Of a stretch of 64,000 nucleotides of DNA, positions 16,844 through 25,290 are shown in pieces. The translations under genes were made by a program, and so were the position numbers. The notes beneath the pieces are model-generated. The model was not told where the DNA came from and made no database searches. It saw only the letters and a list, made by a program, of their open reading frames with translations. Each line of letters opens with the position of its first letter. Positions within the stretch are counted from its first letter, which is position 1. The DNA is from CAXBNB01 sp965267535 (GTDB lineage Bacteria > Bacteroidota > Bacteroidia > Cytophagales > Cyclobacteriaceae), in NCBI GenBank assembly GCA_965267535.1, contig OZ254082.1, forward strand, positions 744,001 to 808,000. The letters are read 5' to 3'.

Positions 16844-17569
16844 TTATTTGCCAAATCCACCGCCTCTCGATCGGGAGCTGGAGCCACTGTAGCGCGAGCT
16901 GGATCGTGATGTGCGGCCTGAAACTCGCTGCTTGAATGACGATGTGTTTCTGCTCCACGATGAATTGGGGCGTGAGCTGCTCGTGTATTTGCTGTTTGTG
17001 CCATAGTACGACGATCCGCCCGACGTAGGGCCGTAGTAGCTGCGACCTGTACCGTAGTAGTTGCCACGGTAGTCGTTGTAGTACGACTGCCTTACGGGAA
17101 AGGTGGCTAGTCTAAACATGCTACTCATAAAGGCGTATTGTCCATAGAATGCCCAGAAGCTACTGCCCCCGCTGCTTTGCCAGTGGCCATACTTTGGGTT
17201 GCCTATATAGTTGTTGTATCCCGGGGGGCTGGCGGTCTTGTGTAGTTTGCCGTCTTCACTTCGCGAAGCGATTTCCATTCCCATGTTGTTGAGGTGTTGG
17301 TTAAAGAAATGTTCGTCCACTTCATACCACCCCGAAATGTATTCCTCCGGTTTGCCGGGTTCTTTTTCCTCTATGATTTTGTATTGGTGCTTGTAGGTTT
17401 TAAAGAAACTACCTTCTACGTCCATGTCGTTTAGTATGATCGAAAACACACGTTGGGTAGGCATATCTTTAATGATCAGGTCGACTGGGTTCTTTTTGAA
17501 TTTTTTGCCACCACAAGCGCATAACAGAGCCAGGGCCAGTAGTGGAAGAATGCTTTTATACGCTTTCAT
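16844..17569 (-). CDS. lipoprotein with Ser/Gly/Arg/Tyr-rich C-terminus
   Basis: This 241-residue protein has a lipobox (LALLCACGG; Cys19), so it should be an anchored lipoprotein. Residues 25-125 look globular, with SIILNDMDVEGSFFKTYKHQ and EYISGWYEVDEHFFNQHL. Residues 155-241 are low complexity: repeated SSGGSSYYG-like units ending in SSRSRGGGFGK. Such a Gly/Ser/Arg/Tyr tail is expected to be disordered. I do not recognise a defined family. It is the fifth gene of the PspA operon, 88 bases after the DUF4178 gene. Confidence 0.75.
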   Translation of the reverse strand: MKAYKSILPLLALALLCACGGKKFKKNPVDLIIKDMPTQRVFSIILNDMDVEGSFFKTYKHQYKIIEEKEPGKPEEYISGWYEVDEHFFNQHLNNMGMEIASRSEDGKLHKTASPPGYNNYIGNPKYGHWQSSGGSSFWAFYGQYAFMSSMFRLATFPVRQSYYNDYRGNYYGTGRSYYGPTSGGSSYYGTNSKYTSSSRPNSSWSRNTSSFKQRVSGRTSRSSSRYSGSSSRSRGGGFGK

Positions 17570-17657
17570 GAGCAGTATAGGGTTTTGCTTTTTTTAAATA
17601 AGATTACGAATTTAATCCATTGCAGCAAAGGAGCAAAGCCGAATGGGTATTCTGTGT

Positions 17658-18209
17658 TTATGCTTGTGCCGGTATAATATTCGAAATTTCATATTCCTTT
17701 ACAACTACTCCTGCTGAAGCGTCAAATTCGCGCTCGCCCCACTGTGTGATCGTGATGATGTGGGTTTCTTCGTCGTTGTAGTATTCCCAGCAGATTAGTT
17801 CTTCCCAGTCGTCCGTGCCTTTGGTCTTGTCGTTGAAGTAGCCGGCAATATCAGAGTCGAGGTAATAAGTTTGCCCTTCGTATTCCAGTTTTTTGGGTGG
17901 GCGCTCTTTTTTTATGGTTTTGTCTATTATGTCTTCACCCAGTGTGCGGATTTTAATCTCCCTGGAGGCTGTGATAAATACCTCGCCCTGATTTTCGATG
18001 CTCAGGTAGAGGATTTCATCGCCAGAGTCGATCATGTACTCGCGAGAGAAATTGTTGTTTCCCCAGTCGTACTCGTATACTTCTTTTACCTGCCAGGACT
18101 TCATGTTGTAGTCCAGAATAAACCCTTGATCCAGGTCTTTCACCGTCATATTAGTGATGTCGTAATCCGGCTCTTTTTCTTTCTTTTTAAAAATATCAAA
18201 TAGTCCCAT
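17658..18209 (-). CDS. DUF4178 protein
   Basis: This 183-residue soluble protein starts with MGLFDIFKKKEKEPDYD and contains the DUF4178 pattern: LDQGFILDYNMKSWQVKEVY, then WGNNNFSREYMIDSGDEILYLSIENQGEV, and near the end ELICWEYYNDEETHIITI with QWGEREFDASAGVVVKEYEI. The family is recurrently found with PspA, DUF350 and polyamine-synthase genes. It has no known activity. It lies 23 bases after the small membrane protein. Confidence 0.85.
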   Translation of the reverse strand: MGLFDIFKKKEKEPDYDITNMTVKDLDQGFILDYNMKSWQVKEVYEYDWGNNNFSREYMIDSGDEILYLSIENQGEVFITASREIKIRTLGEDIIDKTIKKERPPKKLEYEGQTYYLDSDIAGYFNDKTKGTDDWEELICWEYYNDEETHIITITQWGEREFDASAGVVVKEYEISNIIPAQA

Positions 18210-18232
18210 TTTGTTGTGTTTTGAGAGGTGGA

Positions 18233-18379
18233 TTATGTGTGAAATATCCTTTCGTAAAGGTAAAGTCCGGCCAGAACTACTAACACTACCAGGCCGATTT
18301 TAAATAATATTCCAAAGATAAATCCGGCAAGAAAAAGAATAACAGCTGCCAGAAGGAGCATTTTCAGCAAGTCAAACAT
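18233..18379 (-). CDS. small two-helix membrane protein
   Basis: I use the ATG at 18379, giving 48 residues; an in-frame ATG at 18424 adds 15 polar residues and overlaps less well. The product is almost wholly hydrophobic: MFDLLKMLLLAAVILFLAGF, then GILFKIGLVVLVVLAGLYLY and a charged end ERIFHT. It lies between PspA and DUF4178 and is probably an operon-specific membrane component. Confidence 0.7.
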   Translation of the reverse strand: MFDLLKMLLLAAVILFLAGFIFGILFKIGLVVLVVLAGLYLYERIFHT

Positions 18380-18444
18380 GTTTGATTGGGTTGTGGTGGT
18401 AAAATAAGGCAACTGAAGTGACATTCAGTTGCCCGACGCTTGGT

Positions 18445-19152
18445 TTATTTTATGCCGAGTTTGGCTTTCATTGCAGCCAGGTCGTCCGCTGCTTTTACCT
18501 GACTGGAGCTGCCCTCCAGAGCACTGTCTATTTCATCGTCCAGACTCTTGCTTTCGTTGGCTATAGATCCGTAAGACTCAGCTAAAGCTTCTTCCTGAGC
18601 TACTTTTTCTTTCATTTTTTCCAGCATAGAAACTGTACCGGACGTGTCCACCTGAGCCAATTGCTTGTTGAGATTTTTGGTAGCATTGCTCACTTTTACC
18701 CGAGCCTTTAGTGTTTTGAGCTCATTTTCATACTGGCTCACTGTAGAGCGAACCTTCTTTACGTTGGTATCCAGCTGAGCTACATTGGTTTCGAAGCGTT
18801 GCTGCTCTTCTTTTGCACGAGCCATTTGTTGGTTTGCTTCTTCTTTTTTCACCAGTGCTTCGCTGGCAAGTCGTTCAGCTTCGGTTGCATCGAGTTGTCC
18901 ATCAGCTCCTTTTTTCAGCAGCAGCATGGCTTTGTTTTCATAGTCTTTGGCCTTGCTGCGGTGTGTTTCTACTTCGTTTTTGGCGCGAATCGCCATGGCC
19001 TTAACCTCGGCCAGAGCCTGCAGGCTTTTGTCCAGATCTTTTTTCAGGTCTCTGATGCCCTGCTCAGTCATTTTGATAGGGTCTTCCAGTTTGTCAATAG
19101 CGGAGTGAGCTTCTGCTTCACCTATTCTAAAGAGTCTTTTAAACATATTCAT
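18445..19152 (-). CDS. pspA: PspA/IM30-family protein
   Basis: This 235-residue protein is almost entirely coiled coil, with the PspA start FKRLFRIGEAEAHSAIDKLEDP followed by MTEQGIRDLKKDLDKS, the usual helix-alpha-1 membrane-binding region and the long hairpin after it. PspA proteins build ESCRT-III-like assemblies at damaged or curved inner membrane. It starts 12 bases after YbjN. The E. coli YjfJ-type paralogue, linked to YjfL/DUF350, is the closest context match. Family assignment is firm, precise role is not. Confidence 0.92.
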   Translation of the reverse strand: MNMFKRLFRIGEAEAHSAIDKLEDPIKMTEQGIRDLKKDLDKSLQALAEVKAMAIRAKNEVETHRSKAKDYENKAMLLLKKGADGQLDATEAERLASEALVKKEEANQQMARAKEEQQRFETNVAQLDTNVKKVRSTVSQYENELKTLKARVKVSNATKNLNKQLAQVDTSGTVSMLEKMKEKVAQEEALAESYGSIANESKSLDDEIDSALEGSSSQVKAADDLAAMKAKLGIK

Positions 19153-19164
19153 GATCGTCTTATT

Positions 19165-19560
19165 TTATTTTCCAGATAATTTTAATATTTCGTTGGAGTA
19201 TTCACCCAGCAGCAGAGCCAGCGAATTGAAGGTGGCTTCTATTTCGTTTAGGTCCAGGTTTTCCAATTCGTGCGTGTTTCTAAAGAGTACCTTTTTGCCA
19301 CTTTCGTCTAGCACAAACGCTCCATGTATGATATCGCGGCTTTTTTGGAGCAGTTGCCTGTAGGTGTCGGCGGTGGGGTTGTTGAGTTCTATAATAAACT
19401 GTTCGACGATAAGCAGAGGGTCTGCTACTACCAGCACCAGGTTCTTGATGCCCTGCGATTCGTTTTCTACTACCAGTAGGCCGTCTTCCTTGTTTTCATA
19501 GCTCACCTCGTATCCGAGTTCCAGTAAGTATTCGTTTACTTTTTCAAAGTAATTGTTCAT
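19165..19560 (-). CDS. YbjN-like (T3SS chaperone-fold) protein
   Basis: This 131-residue acidic protein has the start MNNYFEKVNEYLLELGYEV, then NEDGLLVVENESQGIKNLVLVV-like strands, and GAFVLDESGKKVLFRNTHEL. It looks like a YbjN / type III secretion chaperone-like domain. YbjN-like proteins often go with PspA and stress operons. It is the first gene of the operon, so its expression level may be set by the element at 19617-19624. Confidence 0.75.
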   Translation of the reverse strand: MNNYFEKVNEYLLELGYEVSYENKEDGLLVVENESQGIKNLVLVVADPLLIVEQFIIELNNPTADTYRQLLQKSRDIIHGAFVLDESGKKVLFRNTHELENLDLNEIEATFNSLALLLGEYSNEILKLSGK

Positions 19561-19616
19561 TTTTAAAATAATTTTATATGCGTAATTAAATACAGAAAGG
19601 CTTATGTTGCTTTTAT

Positions 19617-19624
19617 CAAATTTA
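19617..19624 (-). promoter_or_regulatory. TAnnTTTG element of the YbjN-PspA operon
   Basis: The minus strand reads TAAATTTG, a full match, 56 bases before the YbjN start. No good -33 is seen. It sits in the 237-base spacer shared with the divergent LexA-like regulator. Confidence 0.5.
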
Positions 19625-19758
19625 ACTACTTCTTGATTGGTTATCCTATTTTACAGTGTTAAATAATACGTGGTGAAATGGGGGTGCACGAAATTTCATT
19701 TTTTAATTTTTTTTTCAAGGTTAGGCTTAGTGATACGCTAACTTAATGCAAATAGTTT

Positions 19759-19766
19759 TAGGTTTG
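19759..19766 (+). promoter_or_regulatory. TAnnTTTG element of the LexA-like regulator
   Basis: The plus strand reads TAGGTTTG, a full match, 31 bases before the ATG at 19798, with no clear -33. Confidence 0.45.
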
Positions 19767-19797
19767 CAATTAAAATTAGCAAAAATATTTTTTTCAG

Positions 19798-20595
19798 ATG
19801 TCATATATAGGAAAAAACATCAAGAAGATAAGGTCTCTTAAAAAGATAAGTCAGGCTGAATATGCAAAGATTTTCAGCCTTACCCGTGGAACAATCGGTG
19901 CATATGAAGAAGAGAGGGCTGAGCCCAAAATCGATACCATTATTCAAATGGCTAATTATTTTGGCCTATCCATCGATGCGTTTTTAAATAAAGAACTGAC
20001 CGTGAATGACCTCTATAGTCTGGATATGGTCAATGAAAAACTGGATCAGGTGCATGACTTTAAAAAAGAGAAAGTAGCGCTGTATAAAAAAGGAGGTGTA
20101 GGATTGGTTAAGATTCAGGATCATCTGGAGTATATAGTGAACTTGGCCAACCGTGATTTTATTTCACGCCTACCTACGGTCGAACTACCTGTCAATTTTA
20201 AAGGGACTGTCCGGGCTTTCGAGCTAAAGGGGAGTGAAATGGAGTATCATCAAAACGGGCTCCACCATGGTGATATATTGCTATGCCTGCAACACCCTCT
20301 CGATAAGCAGCCTGATGTTGGAAAAGTGTATGTGCTGATTACTCATGGCAATGTAGTAACACGTAGGTATGCCGGGCAGGAGACCGGTATGCTGAAGTGG
20401 GTAAGTGACGACCCGAATTATGAGCCTATGCTGCTGGCTACAGAGCACATAGCCGAGCTGTGGGAAGTGAAAGGGGTGTACAGTACATATTTGAATCCCC
20501 CTAAGATGCTCGAAGAAAAGGTAATGGTATTGGAAAAGCAGATGGTAGAAATGCAACAACAACTGTACCGGTTGTCCGGAAAAAGAAAGGGATAG
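19798..20595 (+). CDS. XRE regulator with a LexA/S24-like domain lacking the protease dyad
   Basis: The N-terminal 60 residues are a helix-turn-helix of the XRE type (SQAEYAKIFSLTRGTIGAYE). The C-terminal half looks like the S24/LexA signal-peptidase fold (FELKGSEMEYHQNGLHHGDI and ITHGNVVTRRYAG), but the position of the catalytic Ser is Glu147 and that of the Lys is Arg189. So it is unlikely to self-cleave. Residues 230-258 form a short coiled coil (KMLEEKVMVLEKQMVEMQQQ). It is divergent from the PspA operon and may regulate it. Such non-cleaving LexA-like regulators are common in Bacteroidota. Confidence 0.85.
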   Translation: MSYIGKNIKKIRSLKKISQAEYAKIFSLTRGTIGAYEEERAEPKIDTIIQMANYFGLSIDAFLNKELTVNDLYSLDMVNEKLDQVHDFKKEKVALYKKGGVGLVKIQDHLEYIVNLANRDFISRLPTVELPVNFKGTVRAFELKGSEMEYHQNGLHHGDILLCLQHPLDKQPDVGKVYVLITHGNVVTRRYAGQETGMLKWVSDDPNYEPMLLATEHIAELWEVKGVYSTYLNPPKMLEEKVMVLEKQMVEMQQQLYRLSGKRKG

Positions 20596-20742
20596 CGTTT
20601 TCCGATTTTCTGCTTGATTAAATTGAGTTCTTTGTCGAGTTTACGAAGGACACCGACAACAAACGAAAACCTGAAGATTCTTCCAGCAGTTCTATCCTAG
20701 TTGATTCTATGCATTTTCGAAATGAAATTATAGGAATGTGTT

Positions 20743-21696
20743 TTATGAGTCAGAAGAGTTTTGCAGCCACGCAAATAGCTCCATGCTCCATGCCAGGGCA
20801 ATATGCAAGATCACTCCTCCCCAAATTCTCTGGGTATAATAAGCCAGTATACCAATGAGGTAGCCGCCAAATGCTGAGCTGATAGTTTCGGCTACAGGCT
20901 TGCCATAATGTAAAAAAACGTAGCTGCCCACCATTGCAATAACAGCATGCCCGCCTAAGACCCTGGCAAATGCTATGACGAGAAAGCCTCGAAAAAAAAG
21001 CTCTACACTAATATAGTATGAGCCATATACCAGTTCATAGGCCAGTACCGTAAAAAGCTCCGGTATATTGTGTAATACAGCAAAATCCGACCCTCCTGAA
21101 AATTTGTATCGGGGGTAGTAGGTATTGAGCTCAGACATAAAAGAAGCTATGCCCATACCAATAAAGACGATGACGATCAGGATAACATATGGCTTGAAAT
21201 CAAATTGCTTGAGACTAAGCCCATACCAGTGTTTGTCTGGGTCGCGAGAACGCTCATATCCATAGTAGAAGATAAGTGTGGGCACCACATTGGCAATGAG
21301 ACTGTCGCCCCAGGATATGTTTTTAAAAGCAAAAACGTAATCGATGCGTGGTAGGTGCTCTATGAGTTCGTAGAAATAATAAAATTGCCTGTCGAAGCTT
21401 ATAATGAGGAAGCCCACGAAAAATTTTATCCAAAACTCGCTGGACCGCACCCACTCACGGTTGATTCGATATACGTATAAAAAAACACAGGTAACCAAAA
21501 AAGGAAATGACATGTGTAAAAACATCAGTAGCCATTTAAGCTCAGACCCTGAGTGCGCATCGATAATAGAATCCTCAAAATCGTACAGATAGTTAAAATA
21601 CGTGCAGATGCTGAGAAACACCGCTACCGAAAGGTATAGCTGCCAGTGGAAATACGTTTTGGTGTAGCGCGTAAAATATTGGAGAAGGGTTTTCAT
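20743..21696 (-). CDS. CPBP-family intramembrane protein, possibly inactive
   Basis: This 317-residue protein has about eight membrane helices. Near the C-terminus it has the CPBP/Rce1-like sequence VELFFRGFLVI, then FLHYGKP, then HIALAWSMEL, which correspond to the three usual motifs. However, the first Glu of the EExxxR motif is Val here and the usual H-x3-N end is H-x3-W. The family includes CAAX-type proteases and bacteriocin-immunity proteins; here catalysis is doubtful. No operon partner is visible. Confidence 0.75.
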   Translation of the reverse strand: MKTLLQYFTRYTKTYFHWQLYLSVAVFLSICTYFNYLYDFEDSIIDAHSGSELKWLLMFLHMSFPFLVTCVFLYVYRINREWVRSSEFWIKFFVGFLIISFDRQFYYFYELIEHLPRIDYVFAFKNISWGDSLIANVVPTLIFYYGYERSRDPDKHWYGLSLKQFDFKPYVILIVIVFIGMGIASFMSELNTYYPRYKFSGGSDFAVLHNIPELFTVLAYELVYGSYYISVELFFRGFLVIAFARVLGGHAVIAMVGSYVFLHYGKPVAETISSAFGGYLIGILAYYTQRIWGGVILHIALAWSMELFAWLQNSSDS

Positions 21697-21877
21697 TCAA
21701 TGAAAGGGTTAATTCTGAAGATTGCGTTAACATCAGAGCAAATGCTCCGACCTTACCTAAAAGCGATTTATCTATTTTAAATTGGTTAAAGGCTTTGCTG
21801 TGTAATTGATCTAATTCTTCTTAAGTTATTATAAGTTTAAGTTACAGGTTTCTAAATTCTTTTACTTAGACATAGTT

Positions 21878-22747
21878 TTATTTACAGTTTTTATGCAACC
21901 GAATATACTCTGATGGGGTAATTTTTTTTACTTCTTTAAAAAGTCGGTTGAAATTGGAAATGTTACGAAAACCAGATTCATAGCATACAGTGGATATGTT
22001 GCAGTTGTTTTCTATCAGTAGTTTGGAGGCATAGCCAATCCTGATCTCGTTGAGAAATTGCGTGAAAGTTTTTTTGTGAAGCTGTGAAAAATACCGGCTA
22101 AACGACGAAGGGTTCATGTGGGCCAGATTGGCTACAGTCTCCAGTTTTATTTCCGTTTTGAAATGGTTCATTACATAGTTGTACACAGGTTCCATTCTTT
22201 CACTGTTGTTGTCTTGAAACGAGTCCACAAAACCGGGACTGGATAAAACCCGATAATCACTGTGTTTGGCCAGGCGGCCAAGGATATCTACAAATAAGAC
22301 TATTTTCTCATAGCCAGAAGACGCTACTAATTTGTCCACTTTTTTAAAGATAATTTCATTGCTGCTTCCAGTAAAAGCCACTCCAAGTGCGGCTTTTTTA
22401 AGCAGATGGTTTATCTCAGCCATTTCGGGCATATTCAATAGCCCCGATCCAAAATTTTGATCAAAGTGAATGACCACAGCATCAGCTTTCAATGTTGACT
22501 TTTCTTCAAAGTATGCTTTGTCATTTTGCCACAGGTGGGGTAGGTTTTTCCCGATCAGCACTATATCACCGGGTTCAAACTTCTCCACGCTATCTCCGAT
22601 AAACTTTGTGCCTGTACTGGTTTTGATAATGTCGAGCTCTAGCTCGGGGTGATAATGCCACACATTTAGAAAGTAGTTGGAAGAATAATCCTGAATACTC
22701 AGAGAGGTGTTTTGGTCAATGTACCTGCCGATCAGTTTTGCTTTCAT
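21878..22747 (-). CDS. AraC-family transcriptional regulator
   Basis: This 289-residue protein has an N-terminal cupin-like sugar-sensing domain (FLNVWHYHPELELDIIKTS, GDIVLIGKNLPHLW) and a C-terminal double helix-turn-helix (ETVANLAHMNPSSFSRYF and ISTVCYESGFRNISNFNRLF). It is divergent from the fucosidase operon, so it probably controls that operon in response to a sugar. This is the usual layout of Bacteroidota sugar-use clusters. The effector cannot be read from sequence. Confidence 0.9.
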   Translation of the reverse strand: MKAKLIGRYIDQNTSLSIQDYSSNYFLNVWHYHPELELDIIKTSTGTKFIGDSVEKFEPGDIVLIGKNLPHLWQNDKAYFEEKSTLKADAVVIHFDQNFGSGLLNMPEMAEINHLLKKAALGVAFTGSSNEIIFKKVDKLVASSGYEKIVLFVDILGRLAKHSDYRVLSSPGFVDSFQDNNSERMEPVYNYVMNHFKTEIKLETVANLAHMNPSSFSRYFSQLHKKTFTQFLNEIRIGYASKLLIENNCNISTVCYESGFRNISNFNRLFKEVKKITPSEYIRLHKNCK

Positions 22748-22919
22748 AATAAGCGGATAGGGTGACTGAATGAATAGGAGTTAAGCTACAATATTATTTA
22801 TTTTTCACAATAATGAAGTAGGGAGACTATTGAATTGCAAAAAATCTATTACATGTGGAAAAAAATCCGATAGAATAAAGCGCTACTAACAACTAGCTTT
22901 GACTATATAATTATTAATT

Positions 22920-25289
22920 ATGCTTAGAAAAACTATACTTATATACTGTGCACTTTTTTGTGTAACTATTGCCGTTTGGGCACAAACAATCTGGACAAAT
23001 CCAATTCAAAAACAAGGTAGGTTCGGTTCGCCCCTGGTAGAAACTTCACCATTCGTTTTTAATGACAACCTGTACCTGCTGGAAAACAATCAACGATTTT
23101 GGGACGTGCCGGGAGCCAAACCCGGAGACTACTATGAGCAGGATGAAGTCCGAATTAGACATATAGAAAGCGGCAAGATAGTGTCAGTGCCATTGAAAAA
23201 CCATGGTTTTGGAACGGTACTCACATGGGGCGATAGTGTGTATGTATTTGCGGGTAGCTATGGAACAGGAAAACCCTGGCGGCAGATTACTGAAATAACG
23301 ATGACCAAATCGAGAGATTTGAAAAACTGGTCAACACCCAAAACTATACTTAAAGCATCTGGCAAGGAGTATTTTTTTAATACGGCCGTCTGCCGGGGAA
23401 AAGATAAATTTATACTCTTGTACGAAACTAATGATGACAGGTGGAAACCCTTCACTTTTAGGTATGTGGAGTCGTCTGATTTGGAAAACTGGACTGAAAT
23501 ACCGGAAGCTGTATATGGACAGTCTAAGTATGTAGGTGGGCCGGCTTTGTATTTTGAGGGCGGGTGGTATTACACATTGTACCTGGAATCTATAAAAGGA
23601 GGATATGAGACACGCATTACCCGTTCTCAGGATTTGATTACCTGGGAAGATGCCCCGCAGGAGCGGCCCTTTGTTACCTTCGACCCCAGTCATAGGAATA
23701 TTCCCCTGATCGACTCATCTATAGCCGAAAGCAATGCGTCGGATGTTGAGCTATGCTATTACAATGGAAAGACCATACTCTATTTTACGGGTAGTGATCA
23801 GACTACTGCCGGAGACCTACAGTGGGCTACCTACGACGGCACTCCAAAGCAATTGTTTGAACACTTTTACAGCAACAACGATAACATAGAAACTCCGCGG
23901 CACCAAGGCAACTGGGCACCAGTGCTCATAGCTCCGGAGGGCAAGGTGGATTGGCAGAAAAAGCCAACGACAAGAAGAAAACCAAATGCCGACCAACTGG
24001 CCTATCAGGAGAACCCACTTGGCGCCTTTATTCATTTTGGCCCGGCCACTTATATTGAGTCCGATATGTTGTCTGTACCGCCTGTTGACATTTTCAATCC
24101 AGTAAAACTGGATGCCGAACAATGGGTGAAAGCTGCCAAATCATTTGGAGCCAAAAGCGTGGTGTTGACCGCTAAGCATCATAATGGATTTTGTTTGTGG
24201 CCTACCCGTACTACCGATTACTCAGTTAAAAACTCACCCTGGAAAAATGGCAAAGGCGATGTAGTGGCAGAGTTTGTAGCTGCCTGTAAAAAATACGACT
24301 TGAAAGTGGGGCTTTACGTTTCTACCGGCGACAAGTATTTTGGTTGTACAAGTACGCCTGATCCGCAAGGACAGAGAAAGCTGGTGGGAGATATTGATGA
24401 ATATTTTCCGGTCTTTTTTGAGCAGCTCAGAGAACTCCTCACCAATTATGGGGAAGTGTCCTACCTGTGGTTTGATGGTGCATACGATCCGTTGGGTTGG
24501 GATGTGATGGACCTTAAAACCATGAAGCCTTTGGGTACTGCCTATGGTGATGCCATCAGGGCTCTGGTGAAGCATTTGCAACCAAACGCCCTGGTAATGG
24601 GTGGCACAAAACCCGACGTAAGGTGGTCTGGCAGTGAGCAGGGATGGGCCCCTTATCCGCTGTGGAATGTGGTAGAACAAGGAGAGGGTTTTGAAAAATG
24701 GGTAGGTCCCCAAAATCATGGGTGGCTACCAGCCGAAGCATGTATGCACACACGAAGCTCGTGGTTTTGGAAGACCGATTCGGACAAAACATTGCGTGAT
24801 ATTCCCTATTTGTTTAACGCCTATCTGGAATCGATAGGACGTGGTGCCAACTTGTTAATTAACATGACTCCCGATACAAGCGGGCTCATTCCGGATGTGG
24901 AGCTGGCACGTCTTGCGGAATTAGGAAAAACACTGGAAAATATTTTTAGCGAACCGGTAGGCAGCAAAACGAAATTTAGCCCTTCAACATCGAACCAGCA
25001 CACCATAAACTTTGATAAAAAACAATCAATTAACCTGCTGGTGATAGAAGAGGACATTCAATATGGCCAAACCATTTCAGACTATCAGGTAGAAGCATGG
25101 TTAAAAGGAAAATGGCAAAAATTAGCAGAAGGACAGACTATAGGGCGAAAGCGCATACAGCTGATAGATAACCCTGTAAAAACTGATCAGGTAAGGCTTT
25201 CATTGTCCACAAGAGAAGGAGAACCGAGGCTGAAAAGTTTTTCATTGTACCATGCCGACCTGGAAAAGTTGAACTTAAGAAAGAAGTGA
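22920..25289 (+). CDS. exported fusion of a five-bladed propeller glycosidase-like domain and GH29 alpha-L-fucosidase
   Basis: A signal peptide (about residues 1-22) precedes two parts. Residues 23-345 resemble a GH43/GH32-like propeller (SPFVFNDNLYLLENNQ, TKSRDLKNWSTPKTI, ESSDLENWTEIPEAVYG, TRSQDLITWEDAP). Residues 352-690 are a GH29 fucosidase: ENPLGAFIHFGPATY, LTAKHHNGFCLWP, and the nucleophile Asp519 in YLWFDGAYDP. The tail (about 700-785) looks like a small beta-sandwich (galactose-binding type). The gene starts the sugar operon, one base from the transporter. Two catalytic-type domains in one chain are unusual; the propeller may be a hydrolase or only a binding domain. Confidence 0.88.
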   Translation: MLRKTILIYCALFCVTIAVWAQTIWTNPIQKQGRFGSPLVETSPFVFNDNLYLLENNQRFWDVPGAKPGDYYEQDEVRIRHIESGKIVSVPLKNHGFGTVLTWGDSVYVFAGSYGTGKPWRQITEITMTKSRDLKNWSTPKTILKASGKEYFFNTAVCRGKDKFILLYETNDDRWKPFTFRYVESSDLENWTEIPEAVYGQSKYVGGPALYFEGGWYYTLYLESIKGGYETRITRSQDLITWEDAPQERPFVTFDPSHRNIPLIDSSIAESNASDVELCYYNGKTILYFTGSDQTTAGDLQWATYDGTPKQLFEHFYSNNDNIETPRHQGNWAPVLIAPEGKVDWQKKPTTRRKPNADQLAYQENPLGAFIHFGPATYIESDMLSVPPVDIFNPVKLDAEQWVKAAKSFGAKSVVLTAKHHNGFCLWPTRTTDYSVKNSPWKNGKGDVVAEFVAACKKYDLKVGLYVSTGDKYFGCTSTPDPQGQRKLVGDIDEYFPVFFEQLRELLTNYGEVSYLWFDGAYDPLGWDVMDLKTMKPLGTAYGDAIRALVKHLQPNALVMGGTKPDVRWSGSEQGWAPYPLWNVVEQGEGFEKWVGPQNHGWLPAEACMHTRSSWFWKTDSDKTLRDIPYLFNAYLESIGRGANLLINMTPDTSGLIPDVELARLAELGKTLENIFSEPVGSKTKFSPSTSNQHTINFDKKQSINLLVIEEDIQYGQTISDYQVEAWLKGKWQKLAEGQTIGRKRIQLIDNPVKTDQVRLSLSTREGEPRLKSFSLYHADLEKLNLRKK

Positions 25290-25290
25290 A

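Noticed and set aside
23258..23693. Frameshift or gene split within the fucosidase
   Set aside because: The long frame is continuous through both domains and the junction is in a normal linker.
24234..24719. 161-residue minus-strand frame over the fucosidase
   Set aside because: It is a shadow of the GH29 domain, with no features of its own.
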